Assembly: GCA_029861955.1 (NCBI GenBank)
Contig: JAOTYK010000009.1
Coordinates: forward strand, 1-64,000
From: Acidobacteriota bacterium
GTDB taxonomy: Bacteria > Acidobacteriota > Polarisedimenticolia > Polarisedimenticolales > Polarisedimenticolaceae
Direction: 5' to 3'
Length of the DNA: 64,000 bases
Under the pieces are notes generated by a model. It was not told the DNA's origin, did no database searches, and saw only the letters and a program-made list of their open reading frames with translations. Shown here one piece after another: positions 56,369-64,000 of the stretch (position 1 is its first letter; each line of letters opens with the position of its first letter). The position numbers were made by a program, and so were the translations under genes.

Positions 56369-56472
56369 GCCGACGGTATTGTCTGCCGCAGACGGTATTG
56401 TCTGCGGGCTGATCGCGCAGACACTATTGTCGCCCGCCGACAGTTATGTCTGCCGCCGACTTTTACGTCGGC
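56369..56472. repeat. Cluster of five 18-bp palindromic repeats between parB and atpH
   Basis: The units are at 56369-56386, 56388-56405, 56417-56434, 56436-56453 and 56455-56472. Consensus is GC(C/A)GAC, six mostly A/T bases, GTC(T/G)GC. Units 2 and 5 have perfect 6-bp arms. Starts are spaced 19, 29, 19 and 19 bp. The same element occurs twice in mnmE. The 264-bp gap between parB and atpH holds nothing else except the atp promoter. Confidence 0.85.
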
Positions 56473-56480
56473 GCGAAAAA

Positions 56481-57359
56481 TCAGCCGCGACAGCCCCGCA
56501 ATACCACTCCATAGACTCGCTGAAGCTCCTCTTCGCTAAACGCGTAGAGCTCGAGCCGCCCCCCCTTCTTACCGGTGACGATCTTCACCTTGGTGCCGAG
56601 GGCCGAGGCCAGTCGCTCCTCCGCGGCCACCAGGTTGGGGTCGGTGGCAGGCGCCGGACGCTTCTCTTTAGGAGCGGCCCGTAGCTGTTTCACTCGAGCC
56701 TCGACCTGTCGGACCGACAGCCCCTCCTTGGCCGCCTGGGTCGCGACCCGGATCTGAAGGTCCATGTCGGTGATGGAGACCAACGCCTTGGCGTGGCCGG
56801 CGGAGATCAATCCGTCCTGGATCTGCCGTTGGACCGTCGGGGCCAGGTTCAGGAGTCGAAGCGCGTTGGTGATGGTGACCCGCTGACGGCCCACCCGCTC
56901 GGCCACCGCCTGCTGGGTCAATCCGTGGTCGTCGATCAAGGTCTGGAAAGCCCGCGCCTCGTCGATGGGATCCAGCTGCTCACGCTGCAGGTTTTCGATG
57001 AGGGCCAGCTCCAGGAGCTTGGGGTCGTCGACCTCGCGAACCACGACGGGAATCTTCATCATCCCTGCAAGCTGGGCCGCCCGCCAGCGCCGCTCGCCGG
57101 CGACCAGCTCGTAGGCATCGGCCCCCCGTGGGCGCACGACCACCGGCTGGAGGAGTCCGTCTTGCTTCAGAGAATCGGCCAGCTCCTGCAGCTGCTCGGC
57201 GTCGAACCGTTTCCGTGGCTGGTCAGGATTGGGGAAGATCCGGTCCAGGTCCACTTCCATCAGGCCGTTCTGCGGCGGCTGAGGTTTCCTCGCCATGGCC
57301 GGCGGCGGTGTCTGAGGGATCAGACTTCGCAGTCCCTTGCCCAGTGCTTTTCGCTTCAT
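56481..57359 (-). CDS. parB: Chromosome-partitioning protein ParB
   Basis: The 292-aa protein begins MKRKALGKGLRSLIPQ as ParB/Spo0J proteins do. CTP/parS-binding text follows (IFPNPDQPRKRFD, LLQPVVVRPRG, ELVAGERRWRAAQLAGM), then ENLQREQLDPIDEARAFQTLI and the HTH LTQQAVAERVGRQRVTITNALRLL. It loads at parS (58246-58263) and spreads along DNA. The N-terminal 137 bp of coding sequence overlap the end of parA in another frame. Confidence 0.96.
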   Translation of the reverse strand: MKRKALGKGLRSLIPQTPPPAMARKPQPPQNGLMEVDLDRIFPNPDQPRKRFDAEQLQELADSLKQDGLLQPVVVRPRGADAYELVAGERRWRAAQLAGMMKIPVVVREVDDPKLLELALIENLQREQLDPIDEARAFQTLIDDHGLTQQAVAERVGRQRVTITNALRLLNLAPTVQRQIQDGLISAGHAKALVSITDMDLQIRVATQAAKEGLSVRQVEARVKQLRAAPKEKRPAPATDPNLVAAEERLASALGTKVKIVTGKKGGRLELYAFSEEELQRVYGVVLRGCRG

Positions 57360-58122
57360 GCTCCAGGAACTCCTTGGTCAGGCCGAAGTACGCTTCGGCG
57401 CCTTTGGAACGGATGTCATAGAGAAAGATCGGCTTGCCGTGGCTGGGAGCTTCCCCCAGCCGGATGTTGCGGGGGATCACCGTGGTGTAGACCCGGTCGC
57501 CGAAGACCGAGCGGACCTCCTCGACGACTTGCTTGGCCAGGTTGGTCCGGTCGTCATACATGGTCATGACAACGCCGCCAATCTCCAGGTCGGGATTCAA
57601 CCCCTCACGGACCCGCTGAATCGTATCCATCAGCTGAGAGATCCCCTCCAGTGCCAGGTACTCGGTCTGGACGGGAATCAGGACCGCGTCGGCGGCGGTC
57701 AGGCCGTTGAGGGTCAGCAGACCCAACGAAGGAGGGCAGTCGATGAGAGTGAAGTCGTAGAGCTGACGAGTGGTCTCCAGCAACCCACGCAGGCGGAACT
57801 CCCGCCGGTCGACGTTGACCAGCTCGACCTCGGCCCCCACCAGGTTCCGATCCGAAGGGATGACCGATAGGTGGGGGAGGTCGGGTGCCGCAAGCTTCAG
57901 CTGATCCAGGTCGATCCCCTCGAGCAGGGCATCGTAGAGGCTGGCTCGCTGGGGGTCGTCATCGATCCCCACGGCACGTGTGGAGTTGGCCTGGGGATCG
58001 GCGTCGATCAGCAGCGTCGGGCGCTCGGCGATGGCCAGCGCTGCCGCCAGGTTGACGGTGGTGGTCGTCTTGCCGACACCCCCTTTTTGGTTGACGACTG
58101 CGATGACTCGTCCCACAAACAC
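57223..58122 (-). CDS. parA: Chromosome-partitioning ATPase ParA
   Basis: The protein has 299 aa from GTG 58122; a GTG at 58116, with GAGG upstream, is equally likely. The deviant Walker A VNQKGGVGKTTTTVNLAAAL, LIDADPQANST and the FTLIDCPPSLG motif identify a ParA/Soj ATPase. The conserved fold ends near EAYFGLTKEFLEHE. The last ~45 residues (Ser/Thr/Gly/Pro-rich) are a low-complexity tail read across the start of parB. It drives segregation of the ParB-parS complex. Confidence 0.95.
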   Translation of the reverse strand: MFVGRVIAVVNQKGGVGKTTTTVNLAAALAIAERPTLLIDADPQANSTRAVGIDDDPQRASLYDALLEGIDLDQLKLAAPDLPHLSVIPSDRNLVGAEVELVNVDRREFRLRGLLETTRQLYDFTLIDCPPSLGLLTLNGLTAADAVLIPVQTEYLALEGISQLMDTIQRVREGLNPDLEIGGVVMTMYDDRTNLAKQVVEEVRSVFGDRVYTTVIPRNIRLGEAPSHGKPIFLYDIRSKGAEAYFGLTKEFLEHEAKSTGQGTAKSDPSDTAAGHGEETSAAAERPDGSGPGPDLPQS

Positions 58123-58245
58123 CTCGAATACGTCGAAATATGGACGTTTTTAGTGGGTTCGACGGGGCCCGCGGCACCGTCGTCGATGGCGCCAAGGGTA
58201 ACATTCCCAGGGTTGGGTGGGTAGGGGGGGTGGGAATTCTGTGGG

Positions 58246-58263
58246 ATGTTCCACGTGGAACAT
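58246..58263. promoter_or_regulatory. parS centromere site
   Basis: TGTTCCACGTGGAACA at 58247-58262 is a perfect match to the bacterial parS consensus, extended by A/T to an 18-bp palindrome. It lies 124 bp upstream of parA, marking an origin-proximal position. Confidence 0.97.
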
Positions 58264-58354
58264 CGGCTGCAGACCACGACTTCCGGACAGACTGGCACCC
58301 TCGACTCCGTTAGAAGCCCAGCGTAATAATTATAGTACTTATAGAGGGCTAGGA

Positions 58355-58483
58355 TCAGCTCTGAAGGGCGCCGCCGCTGGCACAGCTGTCGTCGGCCTTG
58401 CCACAGTTCACCGCGCGGGAGGTGAGGATCTCGGTGTGGATGACGGCCGGCTTCTCGTAGGATCGCTTCGGATTGTCTTGCAT
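58355..58483 (-). CDS. Short Cys-containing peptide, possible RiPP-type precursor
   Basis: The 42-aa ORF starts at ATG 58483, preceded by GAGGG. Residues 8-25 (SYEKPAVIHTEILTSRAV) look like a leader with a KP and an E-x-L pattern. The C-terminal part has Cys27 and Cys34 around KADDS and ends GGALQS. Such short proteins with a conserved leader and a small Cys/Gly/Ser core are typical of ribosomally made, modified peptides. No modifying enzyme is within the window. It lies between rsmG and parA, with parS downstream of it. The call rests on appearance alone. Confidence 0.5.
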   Translation of the reverse strand: MQDNPKRSYEKPAVIHTEILTSRAVNCGKADDSCASGGALQS

Positions 58484-58524
58484 GATGCCCTCGTGCCCCT
58501 GGACGACTTCGTTCGAAGCGGATC

Positions 58525-59199
58525 CTAACACACCGACGGGGCAACTCGAAACAACCACAGCCACGACTGGTCCCGATCGGGAAGCGCAAACTTCCGGTCC
58601 AACGTGAATCGTTGCCAGACGCTGCGCTTGCGGACGGTCTCGACCTCTTCGCCGGCCCACAACAAAAGTTGTCCGTCGGCGTCCATCGCCGACGCGAGTC
58701 TCGGAACGATCCGCTCCCAACCGCCCATGGCCCGCGTCGTAAGGACGCGAATCTTTTCATCGAAACCGTGCGCGCGTAGATCGTCCAGTCGCTGGACCTG
58801 ACGATCCACGATCTGTGTTCGCGGTAGTTCCAGACCGTCGACCATTCCCTGCAAGAACGTCGACTTTTTTTTTGATGCCTCGACCAGCCAGCTGTCGAGC
58901 TCGGGTCGCACGAGTTGCATGACCAGACCCGGGTAACCGTTCCCGGTTCCCATATCCAGATGGACGCCTGCGGTTCCGGGCTCGATGAATTGCGCACCGA
59001 CGAGACTCTCACCGAGATGACGGCGCACGAAGAGGTCGGCGTCGGTAATCGATGTCAGATGGAGATGGTCGTCATCATGGACCGCCCGTGCGTGACGCAC
59101 CAGTTGGCCCAGCGGTCGTTCACCCAACGGCAATGCCAGCTTTTCTGCCTGCGCAGCGATGGCGTCACGAAGCGGTCCGTCCTGGAATCCGTCGCTCAT
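58525..59199 (-). CDS. rsmG: 16S rRNA (guanine-527-N7)-methyltransferase
   Basis: The 224-aa SAM methyltransferase (GidB) has [14 protein letters not shown], the motif I loop [17 protein letters not shown] and [30 protein letters not shown]. It methylates G527 of 16S rRNA. It overlaps the end of mnmG by 4 nt, the usual gene order near the origin. Confidence 0.95.
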   Translation of the reverse strand: MSDGFQDGPLRDAIAAQAEKLALPLGERPLGQLVRHARAVHDDDHLHLTSITDADLFVRRHLGESLVGAQFIEPGTAGVHLDMGTGNGYPGLVMQLVRPELDSWLVEASKKKSTFLQGMVDGLELPRTQIVDRQVQRLDDLRAHGFDEKIRVLTTRAMGGWERIVPRLASAMDADGQLLLWAGEEVETVRKRSVWQRFTLDRKFALPDRDQSWLWLFRVAPSVC

Positions 59200-61034
59200 C
59201 CACCGTCGCCGGGGCGGTGGGTTCGTTCCAGATGAGCGGCAAGGAGCGAGAGGGCGGCAGGGGTCATCCCGTCGATGCGGGACGCACGACCGAGGGTCTC
59301 CGGTCGAACGTGGGCCAGCTTCTCGATCAACTCGTTGGAGAGACCGGACAGACCCGTGTAACGAAAGGTCTCCGGTATCGATCGTCGTCCGGCACGATGG
59401 AGTCGCTCGGCCTCCCGTTGTTGACGCTTCACGTATCCGGCATACCGAATCGACTCGGCAACCACCCGGCGGTCCCGGCGATCCAACGTCTGCAAACTCT
59501 CGGACAGCGTCGCCAACTGCGTGTCGTCGACCTGATGACGACGAAGATGATCCGCGGTGGACATCGATCGATCTTGCGTCCGCTCGGTCTCCAATGTCTC
59601 AATCGTAATGTCGATGGTCTGCCAACGACGCCGATTCTGTTGCTGTTGCTCGCCGCCCAACCAACCCAGTCGGTGACCCTGATCGGTCAGCCGTCGCGAC
59701 ACCGTGTCCACACCCAGCAACAGACGGTACTCGGCCCGCGAGGTAAACATCCGGTACGGCTCGCGGGTGCCACGGGTGACGAGGTCATCGACCAGCACGC
59801 CGATGTACGCCTCCTCACGACCCAGAATCAACGGGGCCTCCTGCTTGCACGCCAGGGCCGCGTTGGCGCCTGCGATCAGACCCAGCGCCGCCGCCTCTTC
59901 GTATCCGGTGGTCCCGTTGATCTGACCGGCGAGATAGAGGCCGGTCACCCGTCGGGTCTCCAGCGTCGGGCGAAGCTCGGTGGGATCGACATAGTCGTAC
60001 TCGACGGCGTAGCCGGGGCGCACCATCTCGCACCCCTCCAACCCCTCGATGGCGTGGAGCATCTCCAGCTGAACCTCTGCCGGCAACGAGGTAGAGAAGC
60101 CGTTGATGTAGAGCAACTCCCCATCCAGGGTCTCGGGTTCGATAAACAGAAGGTGACGATCGCGATCGGCGAATCGCACAACCTTGTCCTCGAACGACGG
60201 GCAATAGCGGGGCCCCGTCGTGGTCATCCGTCCGCTGTAGATCGGCGATCGATCCAGGTTGGCGCGAACGACCTCGTGAACCGTCTCGTTGGTGTAGGCC
60301 ATATGGCAGTGGATCTGCGGCAGGGCGGCCGCCACGGTCTGCTGGCTGAAGAAGGTCGGTCGCTCGTCTCCGGGTTGGGACTCGAATCGGCCCAGATCGA
60401 CGCTGTCAGCGGCCAGCCGGGGAGGGGTGCCGGTCTTGAACCGGCCCATCCGGAAGCCCTGCCCTCGTAAGGTGTCCGACAATGCGTTGGCCGGTGCCTC
60501 GTCGACCCGACCGCCGGGAGTCTGCGTTAGTCCTAGATGGAGGAGTCCGCGAAGGAACGTGCCGGTGGTGAGGACGACCCGGCCCGCCGTGAGGGTTTGA
60601 CCGTCCCCCAACCCCACGCCCTGGACCCGTCCCCCCTCAATGACCAGCCCCGTGGCCTCCCCCTCGATCAGGGACAGGCCCGGGGCCGCCTCGACCTCCG
60701 CCAGCATCGCCTGTCGGTACCGTTCCTTGTCCTGCTGGGCCCGGGGCCCACGAACCGCGGGACCCCGTGAGCGGTTAAGGAGACGGAACTGGATGCCGGT
60801 GGCGTCGGCCACCCGGCCCATGGCACCGCCCAGCGCATCGATCTCGCAGACCAGATGGCCCTTGGCCAGACCGCCGATGGCGGGATTGCAGGACATCCTG
60901 GCGACGGCCTCTCGCTTGAGGGTGACCATCGCGGTGCGGCAGCCGGTCCGGGCCGCGGCCAGCGCCGCCTCGCAGCCGGCATGGCCACCGCCGATGACCA
61001 CCACGTCGAATGTCCTGCTGCGTTGATCTGCCAT
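59196..61034 (-). CDS. mnmG: tRNA uridine-5-carboxymethylaminomethyl modification enzyme MnmG
   Basis: The 612-aa protein has the FAD fold [19 protein letters not shown], then [27 protein letters not shown] and [13 protein letters not shown]. The C-terminal part contains [16 protein letters not shown]. With MnmE it makes the (c)mnm5 group at tRNA wobble U34. It lies 18 bp after mnmE. Confidence 0.97.
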   Translation of the reverse strand: MADQRSRTFDVVVIGGGHAGCEAALAAARTGCRTAMVTLKREAVARMSCNPAIGGLAKGHLVCEIDALGGAMGRVADATGIQFRLLNRSRGPAVRGPRAQQDKERYRQAMLAEVEAAPGLSLIEGEATGLVIEGGRVQGVGLGDGQTLTAGRVVLTTGTFLRGLLHLGLTQTPGGRVDEAPANALSDTLRGQGFRMGRFKTGTPPRLAADSVDLGRFESQPGDERPTFFSQQTVAAALPQIHCHMAYTNETVHEVVRANLDRSPIYSGRMTTTGPRYCPSFEDKVVRFADRDRHLLFIEPETLDGELLYINGFSTSLPAEVQLEMLHAIEGLEGCEMVRPGYAVEYDYVDPTELRPTLETRRVTGLYLAGQINGTTGYEEAAALGLIAGANAALACKQEAPLILGREEAYIGVLVDDLVTRGTREPYRMFTSRAEYRLLLGVDTVSRRLTDQGHRLGWLGGEQQQQNRRRWQTIDITIETLETERTQDRSMSTADHLRRHQVDDTQLATLSESLQTLDRRDRRVVAESIRYAGYVKRQQREAERLHRAGRRSIPETFRYTGLSGLSNELIEKLAHVRPETLGRASRIDGMTPAALSLLAAHLERTHRPGDGG

Positions 61035-61052
61035 GCCGTCGTGCCTTGCGGG

Positions 61053-62480
61053 CTACTTACCGATACAGAAGGTCGAGAAGACCCGGTCGTAGAGATCTTC
61101 AACGTCCCACACGCCGGTCAACTCTGCCAGGGCTCCCATGACGGTTCTCAGATCCTCCAGCACCCACTCCTCGGTATGGCCGGCATCGAGGGAGGCGATC
61201 GCCGCCTCGAGCCCGGAGACGGCCCGCTCCAATCCGTCGGCGTGACGCCGGTGGGTGAGGAGGGGATCCCCCAGGGCGCTGGTCACGTCCTGGCCCTGAC
61301 CACGGGTCAGCTGGAGGAACAGCCGGTCTCGTAGCGCTTCGATGCCGGCACCGGTTCGGGCCGAGACAAACAGCGTTGTGGAGAGGGGGTCCGTGGTCGC
61401 CGGAGGGGGTGGATCCAGCCGATCCGATTTGTTGAATACCGTGAGTTTTCTTGCCGACATTTCTGTCGGCGGCAATTGTGGTGCCGACAATTGTGTCGGC
61501 GAACTCTCAAAGTCCCCGTCTTTTGCCCTAGTCTCGTGGCCGGGGTCCGTGGCGTCCAGCACCTCCAGAACCCACTGAGAGGTTCGGGCGGCCTGGCGGG
61601 CCCGGCGAACGCCCTCGCCTTCAACCGGGTCGTCGGTCTCCCTCAGACCTGCGGTATCCACCAGACGGACAGGGATCCCGTTCAGGTCGACGGTCTCTTC
61701 CAGGAGGTCTCGCGTGGTTCCCGGCAGCTCGGTGACAATGGCCCGGTCGTCGGCCAGCAGCCGATTGAACAGGGACGACTTGCCGACGTTGGGGGCACCG
61801 ACGATCGCCAGCTGCACCCCTTCGCGAACCACCTTGCCGCGCTGGAAGTCATCCAGCAGGCGGCGACACGTCTCGACCATCGTCTGGAGTCCCTGACGAA
61901 ACGCGACGGGGTCCAGGTGGGTCTCTGACTCGTCGACGAACTCCACCGCCGCCTCGGAACGAGCGATCCACTCCTCGAGTTCGTCTCGCAGGGGAGAGAG
62001 CATGAGGGACAACGCCCCTTCGGCCTGAGCATGGGCCACCCGTGCCTGGTAGACGGTTCGCGCCTCGATCAGATCGTGGATCGCCTCGGCCCGAGGCAGA
62101 TCGATCCTTCCGTTGCGCAACGCCCGGTAGGTGAACTCTCCGGGCCCCGCCGCCACGGCGCCGCAGGCGACCGCCCCACGGAGTAGCTCGTCCAGCACCA
62201 CCGGGCTCCCGTGGGTCCAGAACTCGACGGTCGAGTCACCGCTGTAGGACTTGCCCTGTGCGAAGTGGACCGCGTAGCCATGGTCAATGGCGTCACCGGC
62301 CCTATCCAGGAACTGGCCCAACCGTGTCTTCCCGGCGACCCAGCCTCCCGAGGTGGAGGCCGATCGGAAGAGTTTCTCGGCGATCGAGAGGGCATCGGTG
62401 CCACCGATCCGTAGGCAGCCCAACCCACCGCGGCCCACCGGAGTGGCCACTGCGACCAGGGTCGTCGACAGATCGTGCAT
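61053..62480 (-). CDS. mnmE: tRNA modification GTPase MnmE
   Basis: The 475-aa protein has an N-terminal THF-binding domain and a G domain with GAPNVGKSSLFNRLLADDRAIVT (G1), GTTRD (G2), DTAGLRE (G3) and NKSD (G4), ending in the catalytic cysteine motif FCIGK. Between G3 and G4, residues ~327-343 are encoded by two copies of the 18-bp palindrome (61453-61470, 61483-61500), giving an insert rich in Ser/Pro/Gln (SPTQLSAPQLPPTEMSAR). That loop is longer than usual and lies on the surface of the G domain. The reading frame is kept. Confidence 0.96.
   Translation of the reverse strand: MHDLSTTLVAVATPVGRGGLGCLRIGGTDALSIAEKLFRSASTSGGWVAGKTRLGQFLDRAGDAIDHGYAVHFAQGKSYSGDSTVEFWTHGSPVVLDELLRGAVACGAVAAGPGEFTYRALRNGRIDLPRAEAIHDLIEARTVYQARVAHAQAEGALSLMLSPLRDELEEWIARSEAAVEFVDESETHLDPVAFRQGLQTMVETCRRLLDDFQRGKVVREGVQLAIVGAPNVGKSSLFNRLLADDRAIVTELPGTTRDLLEETVDLNGIPVRLVDTAGLRETDDPVEGEGVRRARQAARTSQWVLEVLDATDPGHETRAKDGDFESSPTQLSAPQLPPTEMSARKLTVFNKSDRLDPPPPATTDPLSTTLFVSARTGAGIEALRDRLFLQLTRGQGQDVTSALGDPLLTHRRHADGLERAVSGLEAAIASLDAGHTEEWVLEDLRTVMGALAELTGVWDVEDLYDRVFSTFCIGK
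61453..61500. repeat. Two 18-bp palindromic repeats inside mnmE
   Basis: GCCGAC-ATTTCT-GTCGGC (61453-61470) and GCCGAC-AATTGT-GTCGGC (61483-61500) belong to the same family as the cluster at 56369-56472. Their starts are 30 bp apart. Both arms are perfect. Confidence 0.85.
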
Positions 62481-62493
62481 GACGATTCCGGGG

Positions 62494-63489
62494 TCAGTCC
62501 TCGGTGTAGACGAGGACTCGTTTCAGGTAGCCGTTGCCCTCGGAGCGAGAGCGAACTCCCCCCAGCTCACGGATCGTCAGATGGACCAGTCGGCGCTCGT
62601 AGGCGTTCATCGGTTTCAGTCGCTTCGACTGCCCCGACTCCGTGACCTCGTCCGCCGTCGTCTTGGCCAGGGCGATCAGCTCCTCGTCCCGCATCGATTC
62701 CTGCCCCTCGAGGCCCACACGGATGCGGCCGGACTCGGGCCAGCGTCGTCGCGCCATACGATTCAGCAAGAACTGGAATGCACCGACCAGTTCGCCGTTC
62801 TTGGTGCCGGCGATCCGTCGATCGTCGCCATCGAGGACCAGCTGGACCCCACCCTCCACCGAACGGGCCTCGGCCTGAAGCTGGAGGCCACAGAGCCCGA
62901 GCATCTCGCCCATGGTCTCCTGAATCGCCTCGGCGACTTCCGGGGCCGGTGTCGGACGGGGCTCACGATTCTCGTTGCCACCGGATCGCCCTTCACCCCG
63001 ACGACCCTCGGAACGACGACGGCCACCCCGACGTCCGCGACGGCGCCGACTGCGACCGCGGCCGCTTTCGCCGTCACCCTCGCCTTCGCCACCTCGGGCT
63101 CGTTGTTCGCCTCCGCGGCGCTTGCTGCCGCCACTGCCGCCACCGGCGGCGCTTCCGGCTCCGGCGGCTCCGGCGGCTCCGGCACCACGGCCGCCGCTCT
63201 TGCGGCGTCGTGAACCTCGTCGGGCGCGGGCCTCGTCACGGGCGGGGTTCTGCAACTGGTCGTTCGGTCGGCCCAGATCGGCCGCACCGGAGATCAGTTC
63301 GTTGGAGATGGGCTTGAGCGGCGGCATCACACGGATGCGCACGTTCTTGGCACCGATCCCCAGCAGGCCCTGTCGACCCTGATCCAGGATCTCGTAATCC
63401 AGATCCGGCTCATCGATCCCCAGAGCGTTGGAAGCGGCCGCGAGGACCTCTTCCAGGTTCTTTCCCTCGAATGTTCTTTTGTCTGCCAT
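62494..63489 (-). CDS. jag: Jag (SpoIIIJ-associated) RNA-binding protein with Arg/Gly-rich linker
   Basis: The protein has 331 aa from ATG 63489. The Jag_N domain (KRTFEGKNLEEVLAAASNALG, GLLGIGAKNVRIRV) is followed by a very long Arg/Gly/Ser/Glu-rich disordered linker (about 85-180). A KH domain follows (GVQLVLDGDDRRIAGTKNGELVGAFQFLLNRMA) and then an R3H domain (MNAYERRLVHLTIRELGGVRSRSEG). The protein binds RNA and is linked to YidC-dependent membrane biogenesis. It lies between mnmE and yidC. Confidence 0.93.
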   Translation of the reverse strand: MADKRTFEGKNLEEVLAAASNALGIDEPDLDYEILDQGRQGLLGIGAKNVRIRVMPPLKPISNELISGAADLGRPNDQLQNPARDEARARRGSRRRKSGGRGAGAAGAAGAGSAAGGGSGGSKRRGGEQRARGGEGEGDGESGRGRSRRRRGRRGGRRRSEGRRGEGRSGGNENREPRPTPAPEVAEAIQETMGEMLGLCGLQLQAEARSVEGGVQLVLDGDDRRIAGTKNGELVGAFQFLLNRMARRRWPESGRIRVGLEGQESMRDEELIALAKTTADEVTESGQSKRLKPMNAYERRLVHLTIRELGGVRSRSEGNGYLKRVLVYTED

Positions 63490-63493
63490 TGTC

Positions 63494-64000
63494 CTAAGCC
63501 TTCTGCGCCGTGGCTTCGAGACCGACCGTCTTTTTATTGACGAGCCATTGCTGGCCGATCCCAAGGAGGTTGTTCATGAACCAGTACAGGACCATTCCGG
63601 CAGGCATCTGCATACAGATGTAGGTGAAGACAAAGGGCATCACCATCATGATCTTCTGCTGCTGCTGTTGCTGGGGGTCCTTGACCTTCGACATCGCCAT
63701 CTTCTGCTGCACGAACATCGAGATGCCCATGAGAATCGGGATGATGTAGAAGGCATCCTTTTGGGAGAGGTCGCTGATCCACAACGCGAAATTGGCCCCC
63801 CGCAACTCGACGGCCACGGTGAGCATATTGTAGAAACCGATCAAGATCGGGAATTGGGCTAAGAGTGGGAGGCAGCCGGTGATGCCGCCCATGGGATTGA
63901 CACCTTCGCGCTTGTAGAGCTCCATCTGCTCCTGTTGCATCTGCTGGCGCGATTGTGCGTCTTTCTTCTTCTTGAACTTGGCCTGGATCGCCTTCAGCTT
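63494..64000 (-). CDS. yidC: Membrane protein insertase YidC, C-terminal part (5' end outside window)
   Basis: The frame is open to the window edge, giving the last 168 residues. KLKAIQAKFKKKKDAQSRQQ leads into LYKREGVNPMGGITGCLPLLAQFPILIGFY and later hydrophobic segments (DAFYIIPILMGISMF, MVMPFVFTYICMQMPAGMVLYWFMNNLLGIGQQWLV). This is the conserved 60KD_IMP domain that inserts membrane proteins. It lies 4 bp upstream of jag. Confidence 0.95.
   Translation of the reverse strand, partial: KLKAIQAKFKKKKDAQSRQQMQQEQMELYKREGVNPMGGITGCLPLLAQFPILIGFYNMLTVAVELRGANFALWISDLSQKDAFYIIPILMGISMFVQQKMAMSKVKDPQQQQQQKIMMVMPFVFTYICMQMPAGMVLYWFMNNLLGIGQQWLVNKKTVGLEATAQKA

Noticed and set aside
56369-56472. 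Possible CRISPR array
   Set aside because: Units are short palindromes 1-11 bp apart with no spacers of constant length, and no cas genes are present.
58200-58350. Possible replication origin around parS
   Set aside because: Only a short AT-rich stretch (about 58322-58343) is present; no DnaA boxes (TTATCCACA type) or dnaA/dnaN genes were seen. The origin is probably near but outside the window.
59052-60470. 472-aa plus-strand ORF opposite mnmG
   Set aside because: Antisense to a certain housekeeping gene, with no recognisable domain.

Overview
The window is one contiguous, high-GC, densely coding bacterial chromosome segment, by eye about 60-65% GC. It probably comes from a member of the Acidobacteriota. 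The best support is a TIGR03436-type VWFA-related secreted protein (39341-41173) in a background of TrmFO, Hfq with an N-terminal extension, PQQ-propeller and S9/M13 peptidase genes. The class cannot be fixed from sequence alone. The right end (about 51-64 kb) is the classical origin-proximal block read leftward: yidC-jag-mnmE-mnmG-rsmG-[42-aa peptide]-parS-parA-parB-atpHAGDC. A perfect parS site lies upstream of parA. No rRNA, tRNA, CRISPR array or complete insertion sequence was seen.

Layout. 1-9.3 kb: secreted hydrolases (M13 metallopeptidase end, CocE/NonD hydrolase, trypsin-like protease with a Cys-rich tail, S9 peptidase) and an isoprenylcysteine methyltransferase-like membrane protein. 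9.3-11.4 kb: a two-gene sodium:solute symporter (DUF4212 small subunit plus large subunit). 11.4-18.3 kb: asparagine synthase, a small lipoprotein, a membrane-anchored PQQ propeller, and a leftward lhgO-rfbC-DegT aminotransferase operon. 18.4-23.2 kb: the conserved stress trio prkA-yeaH-spoVR. 23.2-30 kb: two small exported proteins, then a signalling island with two tandem paralogous REC-kinase proteins, a response regulator with a CxxC/CxxC tail, and a PAS hybrid kinase whose HPt-like domain lacks the phospho-histidine. 30.1-31.8 kb: an AT-richer patch with a frameshifted XRE-TPR regulator followed by a 63-aa hydrophobic-N-terminus peptide gene. This arrangement resembles receptor-peptide (RRNPP) quorum-sensing pairs and is the best candidate here for an undescribed system.

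31.8-41.2 kb: a SurA_N-DsbA lipoprotein, trmFO-xerC, an inositol monophosphatase, pirin, an MFS transporter, a duplicated GspG-fold secreted protein, a tiny secreted peptide and the acidobacterial VWFA protein. A decayed relic of the VWFA 3' end also survives between suhB and the pirin gene. 41.2-43.1 kb: a small accessory island with two toxin-antitoxin-like modules (RelE/HigA, XRE/nucleotidyltransferase). Both are preceded by an inverted repeat and a promoter placed so that the mRNA should start at the ATG. 43.0-51.3 kb: hfq-surA-PPIase-mfd-hldE-type nucleotidyltransferase-GT2-LivK-like lipoprotein, mostly with 4-nt overlaps. 51.3-64 kb: F1-ATPase genes without the Fo genes, then parBA and the mnm/jag/yidC block.

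Two dispersed repeat families stand out. One is an exact 20-bp string present three times, once inside a coding sequence and twice forming the 3' end of a gene. The other is an 18-bp palindrome family, GCCGAC-N6-GTCGGC type, clustered in five copies between parB and the atp promoter and in two more copies inside mnmE.
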